The translations under genes and the position numbers were made by a program. Positions 16,271-25,687 of a stretch of DNA of 64,000 nt are shown in pieces. Position 1 is the stretch's first letter, and the number at the start of each line of letters is the position of its first letter. Under the pieces are notes generated by a model, which saw nothing but the letters and a program-made list of their open reading frames with translations, was not told the DNA's origin and did not search any database. Source of the stretch: Acidobacteriota bacterium (GTDB lineage: Bacteria > Acidobacteriota > Terriglobia > Bryobacterales > Bryobacteraceae); contig JACQZR010000049.1 in assembly GCA_016213775.1 (NCBI GenBank), positions 44,163-108,162 on the forward strand, in the 5' to 3' direction.

Positions 16271-17242
16271 CTATACCTCGATGGAAACGATTTTCTTGAT
16301 CACAAGGTAACCGATTATTTGCAGCGTGATGGCTGCAGCGGCCATGATGTGGCCAATCTCGTCGGTGAAGAAGAACTTGGCGTACTCCTCATTGGCATAG
16401 AACAGGATCACTGCGACGCCAATGGGAATACAGGTCAGCGCCAGCCCGGTCATCTTTCCGTGGGCGCTCACCGCGCGGATGCGGCCACGCAGTTTGAACC
16501 GTTCGCGAATCACATATGCCAGCTTGTCGAGGATTTCCGCCAGGTTGCCGCCCGTCTTCTTTTGCAGCAGAACCGCCGAAACAAAGAAGTGGACGTCGAG
16601 CATCGGCACGCGCCGGGAGAGTTTCGTCAACGCCGCGTCAAGCGGCAGCCCAAGGTTGTGCTCTTCGAAAGTGCGCCGGAACTCGCCCGATAGCGGCTCC
16701 TGAAACTCACGGTGCAGCATTTCGAGCGATACCGAGAAGGCGTGGCCGGCACGCATCGAGCGCGCGACAAATTCCAGGCTCTCCGGAAACTGCTCTTCAA
16801 ACTTTCGCATCCGCAGCGTCCGCTTACGGAATACAAAGACGAAAGGAATGCACCCGGCGATCAGCCCCGCCACCAGCGCCAGGCTGCGAAAATCCGCAAG
16901 CATCCACACCACCAGATATCCACCCAGGAAACAAGCCAGACAGGCGTGTACCAGTCGCGCCACATGCCAGCGCAATCCTGCCTGCTCGAGGACTTCCTGC
17001 AGCCTGTCCTGGATCTTGTACTTCCGCAGCAGCCGTACCGTCACCCGGCCCGTGTGTTTGTCTTCGGTCTGGAACAGTTGTGCTGGCGCGGGCGCATTGG
17101 ACTCCTTCTTCTTCGATTTGGTGGTGCCGGTGAGGCGCTGTTTGATCTTGTCCACGTCGGCGTTGCGCAGCGCCGCGCTCACCGCGTACCAGAGCACAAC
17201 CGCGCCGAACCAGATCACGAGAACGATCGCAACAAATCCCAT
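16271..17242 (-). CDS. tadB: Tad pilus inner membrane platform protein TadB
   Basis: A 323-residue partner of TadC with an N-terminal membrane anchor (VAIVLVIWFGAVVLWYAV), a central F-domain block (FEEQFPESLEFVARSMRAGH, LPLDAALTKLSRRVPMLDV), and two C-terminal membrane segments. Tad platforms use both proteins, and the order tadA-tadB-tadC is the normal one. It lies 12 bases downstream of tadA. Confidence 0.9.
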   Translation of the reverse strand: MGFVAIVLVIWFGAVVLWYAVSAALRNADVDKIKQRLTGTTKSKKKESNAPAPAQLFQTEDKHTGRVTVRLLRKYKIQDRLQEVLEQAGLRWHVARLVHACLACFLGGYLVVWMLADFRSLALVAGLIAGCIPFVFVFRKRTLRMRKFEEQFPESLEFVARSMRAGHAFSVSLEMLHREFQEPLSGEFRRTFEEHNLGLPLDAALTKLSRRVPMLDVHFFVSAVLLQKKTGGNLAEILDKLAYVIRERFKLRGRIRAVSAHGKMTGLALTCIPIGVAVILFYANEEYAKFFFTDEIGHIMAAAAITLQIIGYLVIKKIVSIEV

Positions 17243-17254
17243 AGTTAACCTCGC

Positions 17255-18613
17255 TTACACCTCGGCAACTTCGTCAAACAGATCGGGTCTGAGGCGAATA
17301 CCCGCCGCCAGAAGCTTCTCGTAAAACTTCGGACGGATACCCGTGGCCGCAAAGCGGCCGATCACTTTGCCTTCCGGAGACAGACCACGCTTTTCGAAGA
17401 CGAAGATGTCCTGCAGCGTGACCACCTCGCCTTCCATACCCGTCACCTCGGTGATGCTTGTCACGCGGCGCGAACCATCCGAGAAGCGTGACGCCTGCAC
17501 AAATATGTGCACCGCGCTGGCAATCTGCTGTCGTATGGATATCAACTGCATGTTGGAGTTCGCCATCGACACCATCACCTCAAGACGTGACACCGCATCG
17601 CGAGGCGAGTTGGCGTGGACGGTGGTCAGCGATCCGTCGTGACCCGTGTTCATCGCCTGCAACATGTCCAGCGCTTCCGAGCCGCGAACTTCGCCCACCA
17701 CGATGCGGTCGGGGCGCATACGCAGACTGTTGACCAGCAGTTCCCGCTGGCGGACCGCGCCATGGCCTTCCAGGTTTGGCGGCCGCGTTTCCAACCGTGC
17801 CACGTGGGGCTGTTTCAACTGCAATTCCGCCGCGTCTTCAATCGTGACGATCCGTTCCTTGGGGCTGATGAAGAAGCTGAGTGCGTTCAAAAGCGTCGTC
17901 TTACCGGCGCCGGTCCCTCCGGCGATCACTATGTTGAGCTTCGCCTTCACGCCGGCTTCCATGAGTTCCATCATGCCGGGCGTCATCGCCTTGCGCTCCA
18001 CAAGGTCGGCCGGCATCAGTTTGTCGGTCGAAAAGCGGCGGATGGACATCAGCGGGCCGTCCACCGCCAACGGCGGGATCACGGCATTGACGCGCGATCC
18101 GTCGGCAAGGCGGGCGTCCACCATCGGGTTTGATTCGTCGATGCGGCGGCCCACCTGCGAGACGATCTTGTCGATGATGCGCAACAGGTGCTGGTCGTCG
18201 CGAAAGGTCACGCTCGTCAATTCGAGCATGCCGCGCCGTTCGATGTAGACCTGCTTGTGCGTGTTCACCAGAATGTCGCTGATGGTGGAATCCTGCAGCA
18301 GCGGCTCAAGCGGTCCCAATCCAAATACCTCGTCCAGAACCTCTTCGCAGATCTGTTGCTTCTCGAGCGAGCTGAGCAGCGTCGGCTCGTTGTCGATCAG
18401 CGAAAACAGCGCCTGGCGGACTTCACCACGTACCCGCTGGTTGTCGATTGTCGCCAGTGCCTCGAGGTTGATCTTGTCCAACAGCTTGCGGTGGAGCGTG
18501 AACTTGAGCTCCTGATACTCGGGCTTCAACGCCGTCTTTGGCCGTCCGGCGTTCTTCAGCAGGCGCTGTTCCCAGGTGAGTTGCTGTTGTTTGTTTTCAA
18601 TCGATGGCAGCAT
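17255..18613 (-). CDS. tadA: Tad pilus assembly/secretion ATPase TadA (CpaF)
   Basis: A 452-residue secretion ATPase that powers Tad pilus assembly from the cytoplasm. Walker A is GGTGAGKT (232-239), the Asp box is [11 protein letters not shown], and the Walker B/His region is [20 protein letters not shown] followed by TVHANS. The N-terminal three-helix part is also present. It belongs to the CpaF branch and lacks the tetracysteine zinc motif of PilB/GspE. It sits between tadZ and tadB as in most Tad loci. Confidence 0.95.
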   Translation of the reverse strand: MLPSIENKQQQLTWEQRLLKNAGRPKTALKPEYQELKFTLHRKLLDKINLEALATIDNQRVRGEVRQALFSLIDNEPTLLSSLEKQQICEEVLDEVFGLGPLEPLLQDSTISDILVNTHKQVYIERRGMLELTSVTFRDDQHLLRIIDKIVSQVGRRIDESNPMVDARLADGSRVNAVIPPLAVDGPLMSIRRFSTDKLMPADLVERKAMTPGMMELMEAGVKAKLNIVIAGGTGAGKTTLLNALSFFISPKERIVTIEDAAELQLKQPHVARLETRPPNLEGHGAVRQRELLVNSLRMRPDRIVVGEVRGSEALDMLQAMNTGHDGSLTTVHANSPRDAVSRLEVMVSMANSNMQLISIRQQIASAVHIFVQASRFSDGSRRVTSITEVTGMEGEVVTLQDIFVFEKRGLSPEGKVIGRFAATGIRPKFYEKLLAAGIRLRPDLFDEVAEV

Positions 18614-18639
18614 AGTTTGCTCTTGTCTCGGTATTCCGG

Positions 18640-19845
18640 CTAGCCCTCCGACAGCGCGGGCTTAGCGTGCAGAACACCTCCCATACGTTTCTTCTCGGCG
18701 TTCGCGCCACCAACCAGCCGCCCGGCGAGCGATTCGACAGCCCGGCCCAGTTCACAGTCGTTGGCAAGTGGGCGTCCCAACGTGATCACCCGGTGAAGTG
18801 AGAAGTAGTCGTTGGGGAAGCTCGCCTGGACGGGGCAATCAAACAGTTTCCCAAGGTCGCCGCCGGCAAGCCCATCCTTTTTACTCACGCGGTTCACCAC
18901 AACCTGGACCCGGTCCTTCGCAAATCCAAGCTGGTTCAGAAGCGACACCGCCTTGCGCGTCAGATGCAGGCTCGGCAGTTCGCTCGTGGAAACCAGAAAC
19001 GCCCGCTCCGTCTCGCTCAACGCCAGCAGGCTGATGCGGTGAAAGATCGAAGGCAGGTCAACGATGACCCAGTCGTAGAGGAACCGCATGTATTGAATCG
19101 ACTCCTGCAACCGCATTGGGTCAATGTGCTGCAAATGCGGCTTGTCCGGAGCGGTGAGAATGTCCACTCCTCCGCACGACACCGTATAATCCGGCCAGCG
19201 GGAAGTATCGAGTTCACCATTCGACATAACGTCCAGCAGGGAATGCTGCTGGTTCAGCTTGAGAAAGAACCCGACAGTCCCTCCGGCAAGATCGAAATCG
19301 GCCAGTAGCACGCGTTTTCCCGTAGCGCGTTTCAATGCGAAAGCCGTTTGCGTCGCCAGTGTCGAAGCACCCGATCCGGGCTTGGCGCTCGAGAATGCGA
19401 CGATCCTGCCCGCGTTGGCTTCCTGTGACGTCTCCGGTTGCCGCAACCGCCGCAGCCGCGCAATCGCCTCCAGTTGAATCGAGGGATCGAATGGCGCGTA
19501 CAGGAACTCACAGGCTCCCGCGCGGACCGCTCGCAGGATCGCCTCCGAATCATTGTGCGAGTGCAGCGCCACAACATGCACCGGAGGGCGGAACGCGGCC
19601 AGGTAGGCGATGAGCTTAACGGCCGCATCCACGTTGGTCGCCACGTCAATCAGCGCCACCTCCGGCTGCAACTGATGCAACCGGATCTCCAGCGTCTGCT
19701 GTGTCGGATAGGTACGCATATCCGCGAGAATCTGAAACCCGTGAATCTGCGGGACAGTCGAGAGAAACGACTCAGCCATCTCGCGGTCCGGGGAGACGAG
19801 CAAGGCGGTGAGTTCGGTTTCTCGCACTGGTCTGCGTGGATTCAT
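18640..19845 (-). CDS. tadZ: Tad pilus localisation protein TadZ/CpaE, MinD-like ATPase
   Basis: 401 residues: an N-terminal receiver-like domain (about 10-130, without the phosphoacceptor context) and a C-terminal MinD/ParA-type ATPase with the deviant Walker motif KPGSGAST and [16 protein letters not shown]. In other bacteria such proteins place the pilus machine at the pole. The ATG at 19845 lies 47 bases downstream of the secretin gene. Predicted to be cytoplasmic and membrane-associated. Confidence 0.85.
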   Translation of the reverse strand: MNPRRPVRETELTALLVSPDREMAESFLSTVPQIHGFQILADMRTYPTQQTLEIRLHQLQPEVALIDVATNVDAAVKLIAYLAAFRPPVHVVALHSHNDSEAILRAVRAGACEFLYAPFDPSIQLEAIARLRRLRQPETSQEANAGRIVAFSSAKPGSGASTLATQTAFALKRATGKRVLLADFDLAGGTVGFFLKLNQQHSLLDVMSNGELDTSRWPDYTVSCGGVDILTAPDKPHLQHIDPMRLQESIQYMRFLYDWVIVDLPSIFHRISLLALSETERAFLVSTSELPSLHLTRKAVSLLNQLGFAKDRVQVVVNRVSKKDGLAGGDLGKLFDCPVQASFPNDYFSLHRVITLGRPLANDCELGRAVESLAGRLVGGANAEKKRMGGVLHAKPALSEG

Positions 19846-19892
19846 GTTCGTAATGACCTCGGGATTTACACGTCGCTCCTCAACATGGCCAC

Positions 19893-21269
19893 TTATTTCC
19901 TCTTCGGCGTCACGATCTTGGCGGCCGGCGCAGGCGTATTCGGCGTAGTCTGTGGCAGGAATTCCCGCGGGAACACCGGCATCGGCTTCGGATCCGTCGG
20001 CTGCAGCGGCATGGTAATCTCCGGGGTCACCATCACGATCAGTTCGCTCTTGGTCTTGTTCTCGTTGCGGCTCTTGAAGAAAGCGCCAAGAATCGGAATA
20101 TTGGACAGTCCAGGCACCTTCGACATCGTTTCTGTCACGCGGTCATCCAGGAGTCCGCCGATGACGAAGCTCTGCCCTTCACCCAGTTCGATGTCCGTCT
20201 CCATCTTTCTGGTGGACAACGCCGGGATCGTGAAACCCGAGATCGTGACTGCGTTCCCCAAGTCGATCGTGCTCACCTCAGGCCGCACATGCATCTTTAA
20301 GGTGCGGTTCGGCGTGATGACGGGGTGGAAGTTCAACCGGATACCGTACTCGCGGAACTGCACCGTGACCGCGCCCGAGTTGGCGCCGCCCTGCAGCACC
20401 GGAACCGGGAACTCACCGCCTACATGGAAACTTGCTTCCTTGCCGTTGGTGGTCACCAGATTCGGCTCTGCAAGAATCTGCAGCACGCCCTGCTGATTGA
20501 GCGCCTTGATCATCGCACCCAGGTTCAGGTCGGGCCTATACAAGAAGACGTTGAGCAAATCCGTGAAGCGGAACTCCGTCGAGAAGCCCGCATTCTGCCC
20601 CGGAATGACGTTCTGCAATTTGTCGATACCGGCGTTGGGAAACTGCTGCGTGCCCGCCGTGCCAACCGTGTTGGCGGCTCCGGTAGAGAACAGGTTGAAG
20701 CCAAGCTGGTTGACGTGCGTGCGGTTCACTTCGACGAACTTCACGTGCAGCAGGATCTGCTTCTCGATACCGATCGGATCCACGCGCAAGTTGTTCACGA
20801 TGCTCTTGGCATATGAAGTGGCCAGGACAGTGGCACGGTCAGCCACCGGCTGCGTGGTCACACGCCCGGTGAGCGACAGCGAGTCACGAGTCGCCTGCAC
20901 CCGGATATCTTCATCCGGGAAAGTATCCTTTAATAAGCGCCGTAACGGCTCGAGATTCGGCTCGACGTTGACGTTATAGAAATTGCGCTGCCCCGCCTTC
21001 GACCACACAACGACGGTTGCCGCGCCCATCGACTTGCCATGCAGCAGGATCTCACGCGTCGTAGCCGGCACCGCATCGACGACCTCCGGGCTGGAGGTTG
21101 AGATACGGGCGATGTCCTCCGGATAGTCGATGACGATACTCTTACCGACCACAACCTTGATGTCGTCGGCCGTCTGTGCCAGTGCTACAGGAGTTCCCTC
21201 TCCGGCGCCGAGAAGCACCGCGACGACGGAACTGAGGAGACCGCAGCGGAATCGAGTTGTTGCCTTCAT
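19893..21269 (-). CDS. cpaC: Tad pilus outer membrane secretin CpaC/RcpA
   Basis: A 458-residue secretin that forms the outer membrane pore for the pilus. It has a signal peptide, an N-terminal domain (VVGKSIVIDYPEDIARIS), a BON-like region (DSLSLTGRVTTQPVADRA) and the C-terminal secretin domain with FVIGGLLDDRVTETMSKVPG, followed by an IPILGAFFKSR block. The C-terminus has a proline-rich tail. It follows cpaB by 29 bases. Confidence 0.93.
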   Translation of the reverse strand: MKATTRFRCGLLSSVVAVLLGAGEGTPVALAQTADDIKVVVGKSIVIDYPEDIARISTSSPEVVDAVPATTREILLHGKSMGAATVVVWSKAGQRNFYNVNVEPNLEPLRRLLKDTFPDEDIRVQATRDSLSLTGRVTTQPVADRATVLATSYAKSIVNNLRVDPIGIEKQILLHVKFVEVNRTHVNQLGFNLFSTGAANTVGTAGTQQFPNAGIDKLQNVIPGQNAGFSTEFRFTDLLNVFLYRPDLNLGAMIKALNQQGVLQILAEPNLVTTNGKEASFHVGGEFPVPVLQGGANSGAVTVQFREYGIRLNFHPVITPNRTLKMHVRPEVSTIDLGNAVTISGFTIPALSTRKMETDIELGEGQSFVIGGLLDDRVTETMSKVPGLSNIPILGAFFKSRNENKTKSELIVMVTPEITMPLQPTDPKPMPVFPREFLPQTTPNTPAPAAKIVTPKRK

Positions 21270-21298
21270 TTTGAATGTTCTCCGCTAATTGGATCTAT

Positions 21299-22198
21299 CT
21301 ATTCGTTGTTTTTCAGACTGGAAACCGTTTCGACAGTCTTCTGATTGCCGCGGATGACGACGATCTGATCAGCCGGTGGCGGTGCCGGCGGAGGGGGCGC
21401 CACCGGAGGCGGTGCCTGCGCCACCACGACTGGTTTCGGGCGCGGACGAGGTGCAGGCGCTTCAGCCTTTTGCTGTTGCTGCTTTGCGGTCACACCATAC
21501 AACTGTGATACCTGTGTCCCCGGGGTCTTCTCGATCGTCGCGTCATTTCCGTTGCGAAGCACGAGTTGGATGTGGCCTTCATTGCTCGCCAGCGTCAGGA
21601 TCTCGGCCTGCTCGGGATTGACCAGCACTGTCACGTTCGGAGCGTTGATCGCCTGGCCGCGGGAATCCGGCTGCATCGTCGTGCCTGCCGTAAGAACGAG
21701 GATGTTCTGCAAAACCGTCGTCGTGATTGTGTTGTCTCTTCCCGGCGGCCGCCCCGTCACCAGGACATCGACGCGCATGCCGGGCATCACAAATCCCGCC
21801 ACACCGACGACGTCGTTAACGCGCACCGTTACGGCGCGCATTCCCACGGGGATGATCGGCGCGATTCCAAGACCACTTCCGCGAGCCGCAAGCCGGCCCT
21901 CCAGAATTGGCTCATCAAGCAGGATGTTGCTGATCACCGGACGGTCGATCACTTCTTCCACCTTGGTGAAGCCGTCACGGGGAAACTGATCGTTTGGTTT
22001 CTTCACGATCTTCACATCGGTGGGCTTGACGGTGATGCCCACGGAGAGGGGCTTGGCGGCAAGCACAAGGTCTTTCATCTCCCCCTGATCGGACTTCTTG
22101 CCACCGCCGGCGCGAGCCGACATCTGGTAGAAGAGACTGGATGCTACCAGTGCGAACAAGAGGCTGACTCCTAAGACTGTCCAAAACCTGCGATCCAT
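21299..22198 (-). CDS. cpaB: Tad pilus assembly protein CpaB/RcpC, SAF domain
   Basis: A 299-residue protein with one N-terminal membrane span (VLGVSLLFALVASSLF), a periplasmic SAF-type domain (AAKPLSVGITVKPTDVKI; MRAVTVRVNDVVGVAGFVMPG), and a long proline-rich tail (from about residue 240, ending with VSSLKNNE). RcpC-type proteins are thought to bind peptidoglycan and work with the secretin. The gene starts after a 207-base leader that separates it from the prepilin peptidase gene and holds two hairpins with GNRA loops; AAAGG precedes the ATG. Confidence 0.9.
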   Translation of the reverse strand: MDRRFWTVLGVSLLFALVASSLFYQMSARAGGGKKSDQGEMKDLVLAAKPLSVGITVKPTDVKIVKKPNDQFPRDGFTKVEEVIDRPVISNILLDEPILEGRLAARGSGLGIAPIIPVGMRAVTVRVNDVVGVAGFVMPGMRVDVLVTGRPPGRDNTITTTVLQNILVLTAGTTMQPDSRGQAINAPNVTVLVNPEQAEILTLASNEGHIQLVLRNGNDATIEKTPGTQVSQLYGVTAKQQQQKAEAPAPRPRPKPVVVAQAPPPVAPPPPAPPPADQIVVIRGNQKTVETVSSLKNNE

Positions 22199-22405
22199 AG
22201 CATTACCTTTCTAACTGGCGTCGTTCGGTCTTCCGACCGGAATCCGAGCTACTTCAACTCCTGCTTCTTCGCCTGGCTTTCGCCAGGAGCTCCAACCCAA
22301 ACGCGGTTCGTGCTTCCCAAGACCCAACCGCCAGCCTGAAGCCACCAGCTTGCCGGCTAGCTACGAGGATCTCTTCCATACATTCGTCAGTTCCTATGAC
22401 TTCCT
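22199..22405 (-). promoter_or_regulatory. Structured leader candidate between the prepilin peptidase and cpaB
   Basis: The leader holds no gene that I can support. On the minus-strand RNA, CCTGGC-GAAA-GCCAGG (22287-22272) forms a perfect six-pair hairpin with a GNRA loop, and CGGTC-GGAA-GACCG (22239-22226) forms a second hairpin with a GNRA loop about 25 bases before the cpaB start. CTCCTG (22289-22284) could instead pair with CAGGAG (22263-22258), which excludes the first hairpin, so two folds are possible. A 41-residue frame starting near 22377 has no good start signal. No known riboswitch core was found. Confidence 0.4.
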
Positions 22406-22852
22406 TTAGCGAAGTACCAGAGATATCCACACTCCAAGTGCGATTGCAGGGGCATATGGGATCGCCGCGGGCCTCGCCGGGCTCCCTCCAGCCAGTTTCC
22501 GCACACCGTGCACACCCAGAACTACCGCCGCCAGAACGGCTCCGAGAATCGCCGTCCACAAGGCGGCCTCCCACAGCCGGTTGGCGCCCAGCAGAGCCCC
22601 GAAACCGGTCATTAGTTTGATATCGCCTCCACCCATGCCACCGAGCAGATAGAAAATGAGGAAGACAGCGAATCCTGCCAGCGCGCCCAGCAATGCCGTA
22701 ACGGCTCCGCGAAACCCCTGCTGGGAGATTTGCCACCCAAAACCGGCAACCAGCGCGGCCAGACAGATCCAATTCGAGACGCTCCGCCGCCACAAATCCT
22801 CCACCGAAGCGAGGATTCCAATAATTAGCGCGATGACGACTTGGGCAGACAT
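22406..22852 (-). CDS. cpaA: Tad-type prepilin peptidase CpaA/TadV (family A24)
   Basis: A 148-residue polytopic aspartic protease that removes the leader of Flp-type prepilins at the inner membrane. The two catalytic aspartates are D19 (ASVEDLWRR) and D77 in GGMGGGDIKLM. It lacks the N-terminal zinc and methylase part, as expected for the short TadV branch. A second, full-length prepilin peptidase is encoded at 50901-51722. It is the first recognisable Tad gene here and should process a pilin that is not encoded in this window. Confidence 0.88.
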   Translation of the reverse strand: MSAQVVIALIIGILASVEDLWRRSVSNWICLAALVAGFGWQISQQGFRGAVTALLGALAGFAVFLIFYLLGGMGGGDIKLMTGFGALLGANRLWEAALWTAILGAVLAAVVLGVHGVRKLAGGSPARPAAIPYAPAIALGVWISLVLR

Positions 22853-22892
22853 GGCTTACCTTTCACTCTCTGGAGTTATCGCTTGCGCCCGT

Positions 22893-23162
22893 CTAGCGCG
22901 CTTCGTCAGAACTCATCTCCACGGGCAATCGCCCGCCCGGACGGACAAACTGCCGGTGCCTTTCCAGGCGCTGGCTTTCTTCCCACAGCCGTGACGCGAG
23001 GAACCCGGACTGGAGAGCAAATTCCGCCAGCCCGGCACCAGAGGGAAGGCGCCAACCCTCCGAGATGCGCTCCCGGTACGGGCCTTCGTGATCCGGAGTG
23101 TCGTGACGAACCAGTCTATGTGCAGCGGGTGCTTCTAGTACCGAGGCTTTGACGGGCTTCAT
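22893..23162 (-). CDS. Hypothetical 89-residue protein at the head of the Tad locus
   Basis: I do not recognise this protein. It is hydrophilic, rich in Arg, Glu and Pro, has no membrane span and no pilin-like leader. GGGGAGG stands about 9 bases before its ATG, which is the main support for translation, and its stop is 40 bases before the cpaA start on the same strand. It could be a regulator or simply a chance frame with a good ribosome site. The 149 bases upstream of it (23163-23311) hold no other gene I can see. Confidence 0.45.
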   Translation of the reverse strand: MKPVKASVLEAPAAHRLVRHDTPDHEGPYRERISEGWRLPSGAGLAEFALQSGFLASRLWEESQRLERHRQFVRPGGRLPVEMSSDEAR

Positions 23163-23311
23163 TGAGAACTTCCTCCCCGGAAACGGATGCCTGCCACCTG
23201 AATGGCAAGCAAACCGGTCCCTAAGTCAGATTTCGGCGGGGTCAGTGGTTTTCATTAGATGGGGAGGGGCTTATTTCTGTGATAACGAAACGATACAGCA
23301 GCCCAAACGTA

Positions 23312-24889
23312 CTACCGCGCGCGTTTAAAGAGCACAGCTATGCCGTCGTCGTCCACAACACGCCACTGCACGTCGGTCTTCAACAACGAGGTGAGCGGCC
23401 ATTCCATCGGGCTCAGTACAACATCAAAGTTGTGCTTTTCCATCAGCTTGCGCCAATCCCACGTGCCTTGCGACAGGCGCAGGTACTCGTCGCCCATCTC
23501 GGCTCCGAAGAAATCACTCCTGCCGTCCACAAAGACTCGCTGCCTTGGGTAGGACTTGTAGATAAGGTAGTCCCCCCACTGGTCCATCGTGAGAGTCCGC
23601 CCCTGGATGAGCTCCTCCGCATGACGGGCTACCATTGCCGTGGGAAATTTCACCGCTGGAAAATCGGTAGGCCACTGAACTGAATTATCAGGCAAAAGCG
23701 GCAACACCAGGGCCACCGTTACGATCCACACGCTCGACCGTGAGCACCCAGGCGTCATGTCCCGTGCCAAACTGGCCAGAATCCCTCGTGTGGTTTTCCT
23801 GCCGGCGGGCTCAATATGCAGCTTCCACAAGGCGGTCAAGCCCATCGCAACATAGGGCGCCGCAACAATCATGAACAGCGGCACGTGCCGGACGCTCGTC
23901 AGCGACGAGTGTGCCCAGAACAGAATCCAAAGCGCGGACACCACCTGCCGTCGCCACAGCAGCCAGGCAACTATTCCCAGACCGGCAAACAGCATCACTT
24001 CATACTGCGTGGCGCTCTCGCCGCGAAACACTGGAGACCGGAACTCCTGCACATTGGCTTTGATCCAATCTGAGCGCAGGTAGGCGAGGATGTGTTGGTG
24101 CAAATGCCAGCCATAAGGGTTTGCAAATGTAAGCAACCCGGCTGCTGCCGTGATGACCCCGTAACGTTTGGCCGGCCCCCAATCCGTCCGTGACCCTTCC
24201 TTGCGCGCCACCAGCCACTGTTCGGCCGCCGTCCCCACTGTGAGCAGCACCAGCACTGCAATGAGCGCAAGAAAACCGCCGTGCAGATTCACCCAAAACG
24301 GCACCGCCGCCACCAGCCACCAGATCTCCCTGCCAGGCCGCTGCCGGTCGCGCTCCAACAGGAACATCGCCGCGGTCATTCCAAAGAGCGTAAAGACGTG
24401 CGGACGCGCCAGATAATGGATCGCGGACGCTCCGAACACCATCAGCGAAACAACCAAAGCGGCGAATGGCGTCGCCCCGCACCAGACCATGTGGCGGAAC
24501 AACAACGTGCCAAAACCCGCAATCAGCAGCGCCGACAACAGCACAATGGCCTTTAACCCCATAGCCCCGTGAAGCAGAGCATAGACGACGTCGGCCAGCC
24601 ATTCCCAGGCATACCATGGCTGCCCGGCCTTGCTAAAGGAAAACAGGTCCGTTTGCGGAACCGCGCGATTCTGCAGAATCCACTCTCCCGTACGTATGTG
24701 CCAGCCCGTGTCTCCATCCGCCAAAAGCGACGGCCAACCCGCTGCGTACAGCCAAAACAGCACCGCAAGAAACAGGCAATCGGAAAATGAGGGAAGCAAC
24801 AGTTTCGCCCAGAGACCGGCGACGGGCACCCCATTTGCCAGGGGTGCGGCGCTCGCGGCAACCGAATTGGCTGGAAGTGAATTCGCCAA
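23312..24889 (-). CDS. Multi-spanning membrane protein, GT-C glycosyltransferase-like
   Basis: 525 residues with about ten transmembrane segments and a soluble C-terminal part (from about residue 410). The first periplasmic loop holds LLADGDTGWHIRTGEWILQN; an acidic residue pair in this loop is the usual feature of lipid-linked-sugar (GT-C fold) glycosyltransferases. The C-terminal part ends with VVDDDGIAVLFKR. The enzyme class is inferred from topology and this loop only; donor and acceptor are unknown. It sits between the Tad locus and a LuxR-type regulator (22 bases downstream of that gene), so it may modify a surface glycan or pilus protein. Confidence 0.6.
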   Translation of the reverse strand: MANSLPANSVAASAAPLANGVPVAGLWAKLLLPSFSDCLFLAVLFWLYAAGWPSLLADGDTGWHIRTGEWILQNRAVPQTDLFSFSKAGQPWYAWEWLADVVYALLHGAMGLKAIVLLSALLIAGFGTLLFRHMVWCGATPFAALVVSLMVFGASAIHYLARPHVFTLFGMTAAMFLLERDRQRPGREIWWLVAAVPFWVNLHGGFLALIAVLVLLTVGTAAEQWLVARKEGSRTDWGPAKRYGVITAAAGLLTFANPYGWHLHQHILAYLRSDWIKANVQEFRSPVFRGESATQYEVMLFAGLGIVAWLLWRRQVVSALWILFWAHSSLTSVRHVPLFMIVAAPYVAMGLTALWKLHIEPAGRKTTRGILASLARDMTPGCSRSSVWIVTVALVLPLLPDNSVQWPTDFPAVKFPTAMVARHAEELIQGRTLTMDQWGDYLIYKSYPRQRVFVDGRSDFFGAEMGDEYLRLSQGTWDWRKLMEKHNFDVVLSPMEWPLTSLLKTDVQWRVVDDDGIAVLFKRAR

Positions 24890-24911
24890 GTCTCCTCCTC
24901 AATCGACTGCC

Positions 24912-25580
24912 TCAGGAGGAGGCAGCTCCCGTCAGGCTCAACTGATCTTCCAGCGGATTGCCGCCAAGCAGCTTCCGCCCATGCACGGCCAGTTCAAAAC
25001 GGTCCTTCACCCCGGTCTTTTCAAAGATGTGCATGAGGTGCACCTTCACGGTCCCCGGCGTGATCGACAACTCTTTGGCGATCTCCTTGTTACGCATGCC
25101 GCGGCACAGACAGCGGACAATCTCCCGCTCACGAGGCGTCAGCCTCGGTGTCTGCCGGCGGCTGAGAAAGCCCACTACCTGGCTGGACACCGTGTGCTCG
25201 ATCCAAACATTGCCCTGGCAGACCGCCCGCAGGCAATCGAAAACAGCGTCCACCGGCAGCGTCTTCTTGAGAATGCCGCGGGCCCCCAACTGCAACGCCC
25301 GGAAACACTCCACTTCGGCCAGTTCAGTGACCCACAACACCGGCATACACGCGGGCACCGCCGCCTTCACATCGGAGAGGAAGCGGAACGTCTGCTTCAA
25401 TCCTCCCGATTGGTCAGTCAGGACGATCCGCGGCCGCAGATCCGTAATCACCGCCAGCGTGTCGCTCGAAACCGGCGCTGCCCCAACCAGTGTTATGTCC
25501 TCGACTCCGTCGAGAATTCGCCGCAAACCTTCCACAACGATGGGTTGCGACTCGCACGCGAATAGGGTGATCACATTCAC
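24912..25580 (-). CDS. NarL/LuxR-type response regulator with a degenerate receiver
   Basis: 222 residues. The C-terminal half has an intact LuxR helix-turn-helix (LTPREREIVRCLCRGMRNKEIAKELSI, TVKVHLMHIFEKTGV). The N-terminal receiver keeps the likely phosphoacceptor Asp (IVLTDQSGG) and the Lys (GILKK) but the acidic metal-binding pair at the start is replaced (TLFACESQPIVVEGL: Cys-Glu where Asp-Asp is usual). It may therefore respond poorly to phosphorylation or work without it. No histidine kinase is adjacent. It lies just upstream of the GT-C-like gene and may control it and perhaps the Tad locus. Confidence 0.85.
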   Translation of the reverse strand: MNVITLFACESQPIVVEGLRRILDGVEDITLVGAAPVSSDTLAVITDLRPRIVLTDQSGGLKQTFRFLSDVKAAVPACMPVLWVTELAEVECFRALQLGARGILKKTLPVDAVFDCLRAVCQGNVWIEHTVSSQVVGFLSRRQTPRLTPREREIVRCLCRGMRNKEIAKELSITPGTVKVHLMHIFEKTGVKDRFELAVHGRKLLGGNPLEDQLSLTGAASS

Positions 25581-25687
25581 GACTCTGCCTTTCGCGATGA
25601 TCGGCAGATGGTGGTGGAAGGTTTAGGGTTGTTTGCGGGTAAGTACTATGCCCAGTACCAGGAATCGCAGGATTTCGTTCATGCCCT

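Noticed and set aside
22199..22405. c-di-GMP (GEMM) riboswitch in the cpaA-cpaB gap
   Set aside because: The GNRA hairpin is present, but the conserved GEMM core sequence (ACGCAAAGCC-like) is not.
22254..22793. Minus-strand frame running through cpaA and the leader before cpaB
   Set aside because: In another frame than the A24 peptidase, without motifs; its last 41 codons are the only part outside cpaA and have no ribosome site.
23170..23200. Sigma-54 promoter before the Tad locus (TGGCAGG...)
   Set aside because: The GG and GC dinucleotides are not at the required 10-base spacing.
25623..25682. Nineteen-codon frame with a hydrophobic segment after the Gfo/Idh/MocA gene
   Set aside because: Very short, with only a weak ribosome site; no independent evidence of translation.
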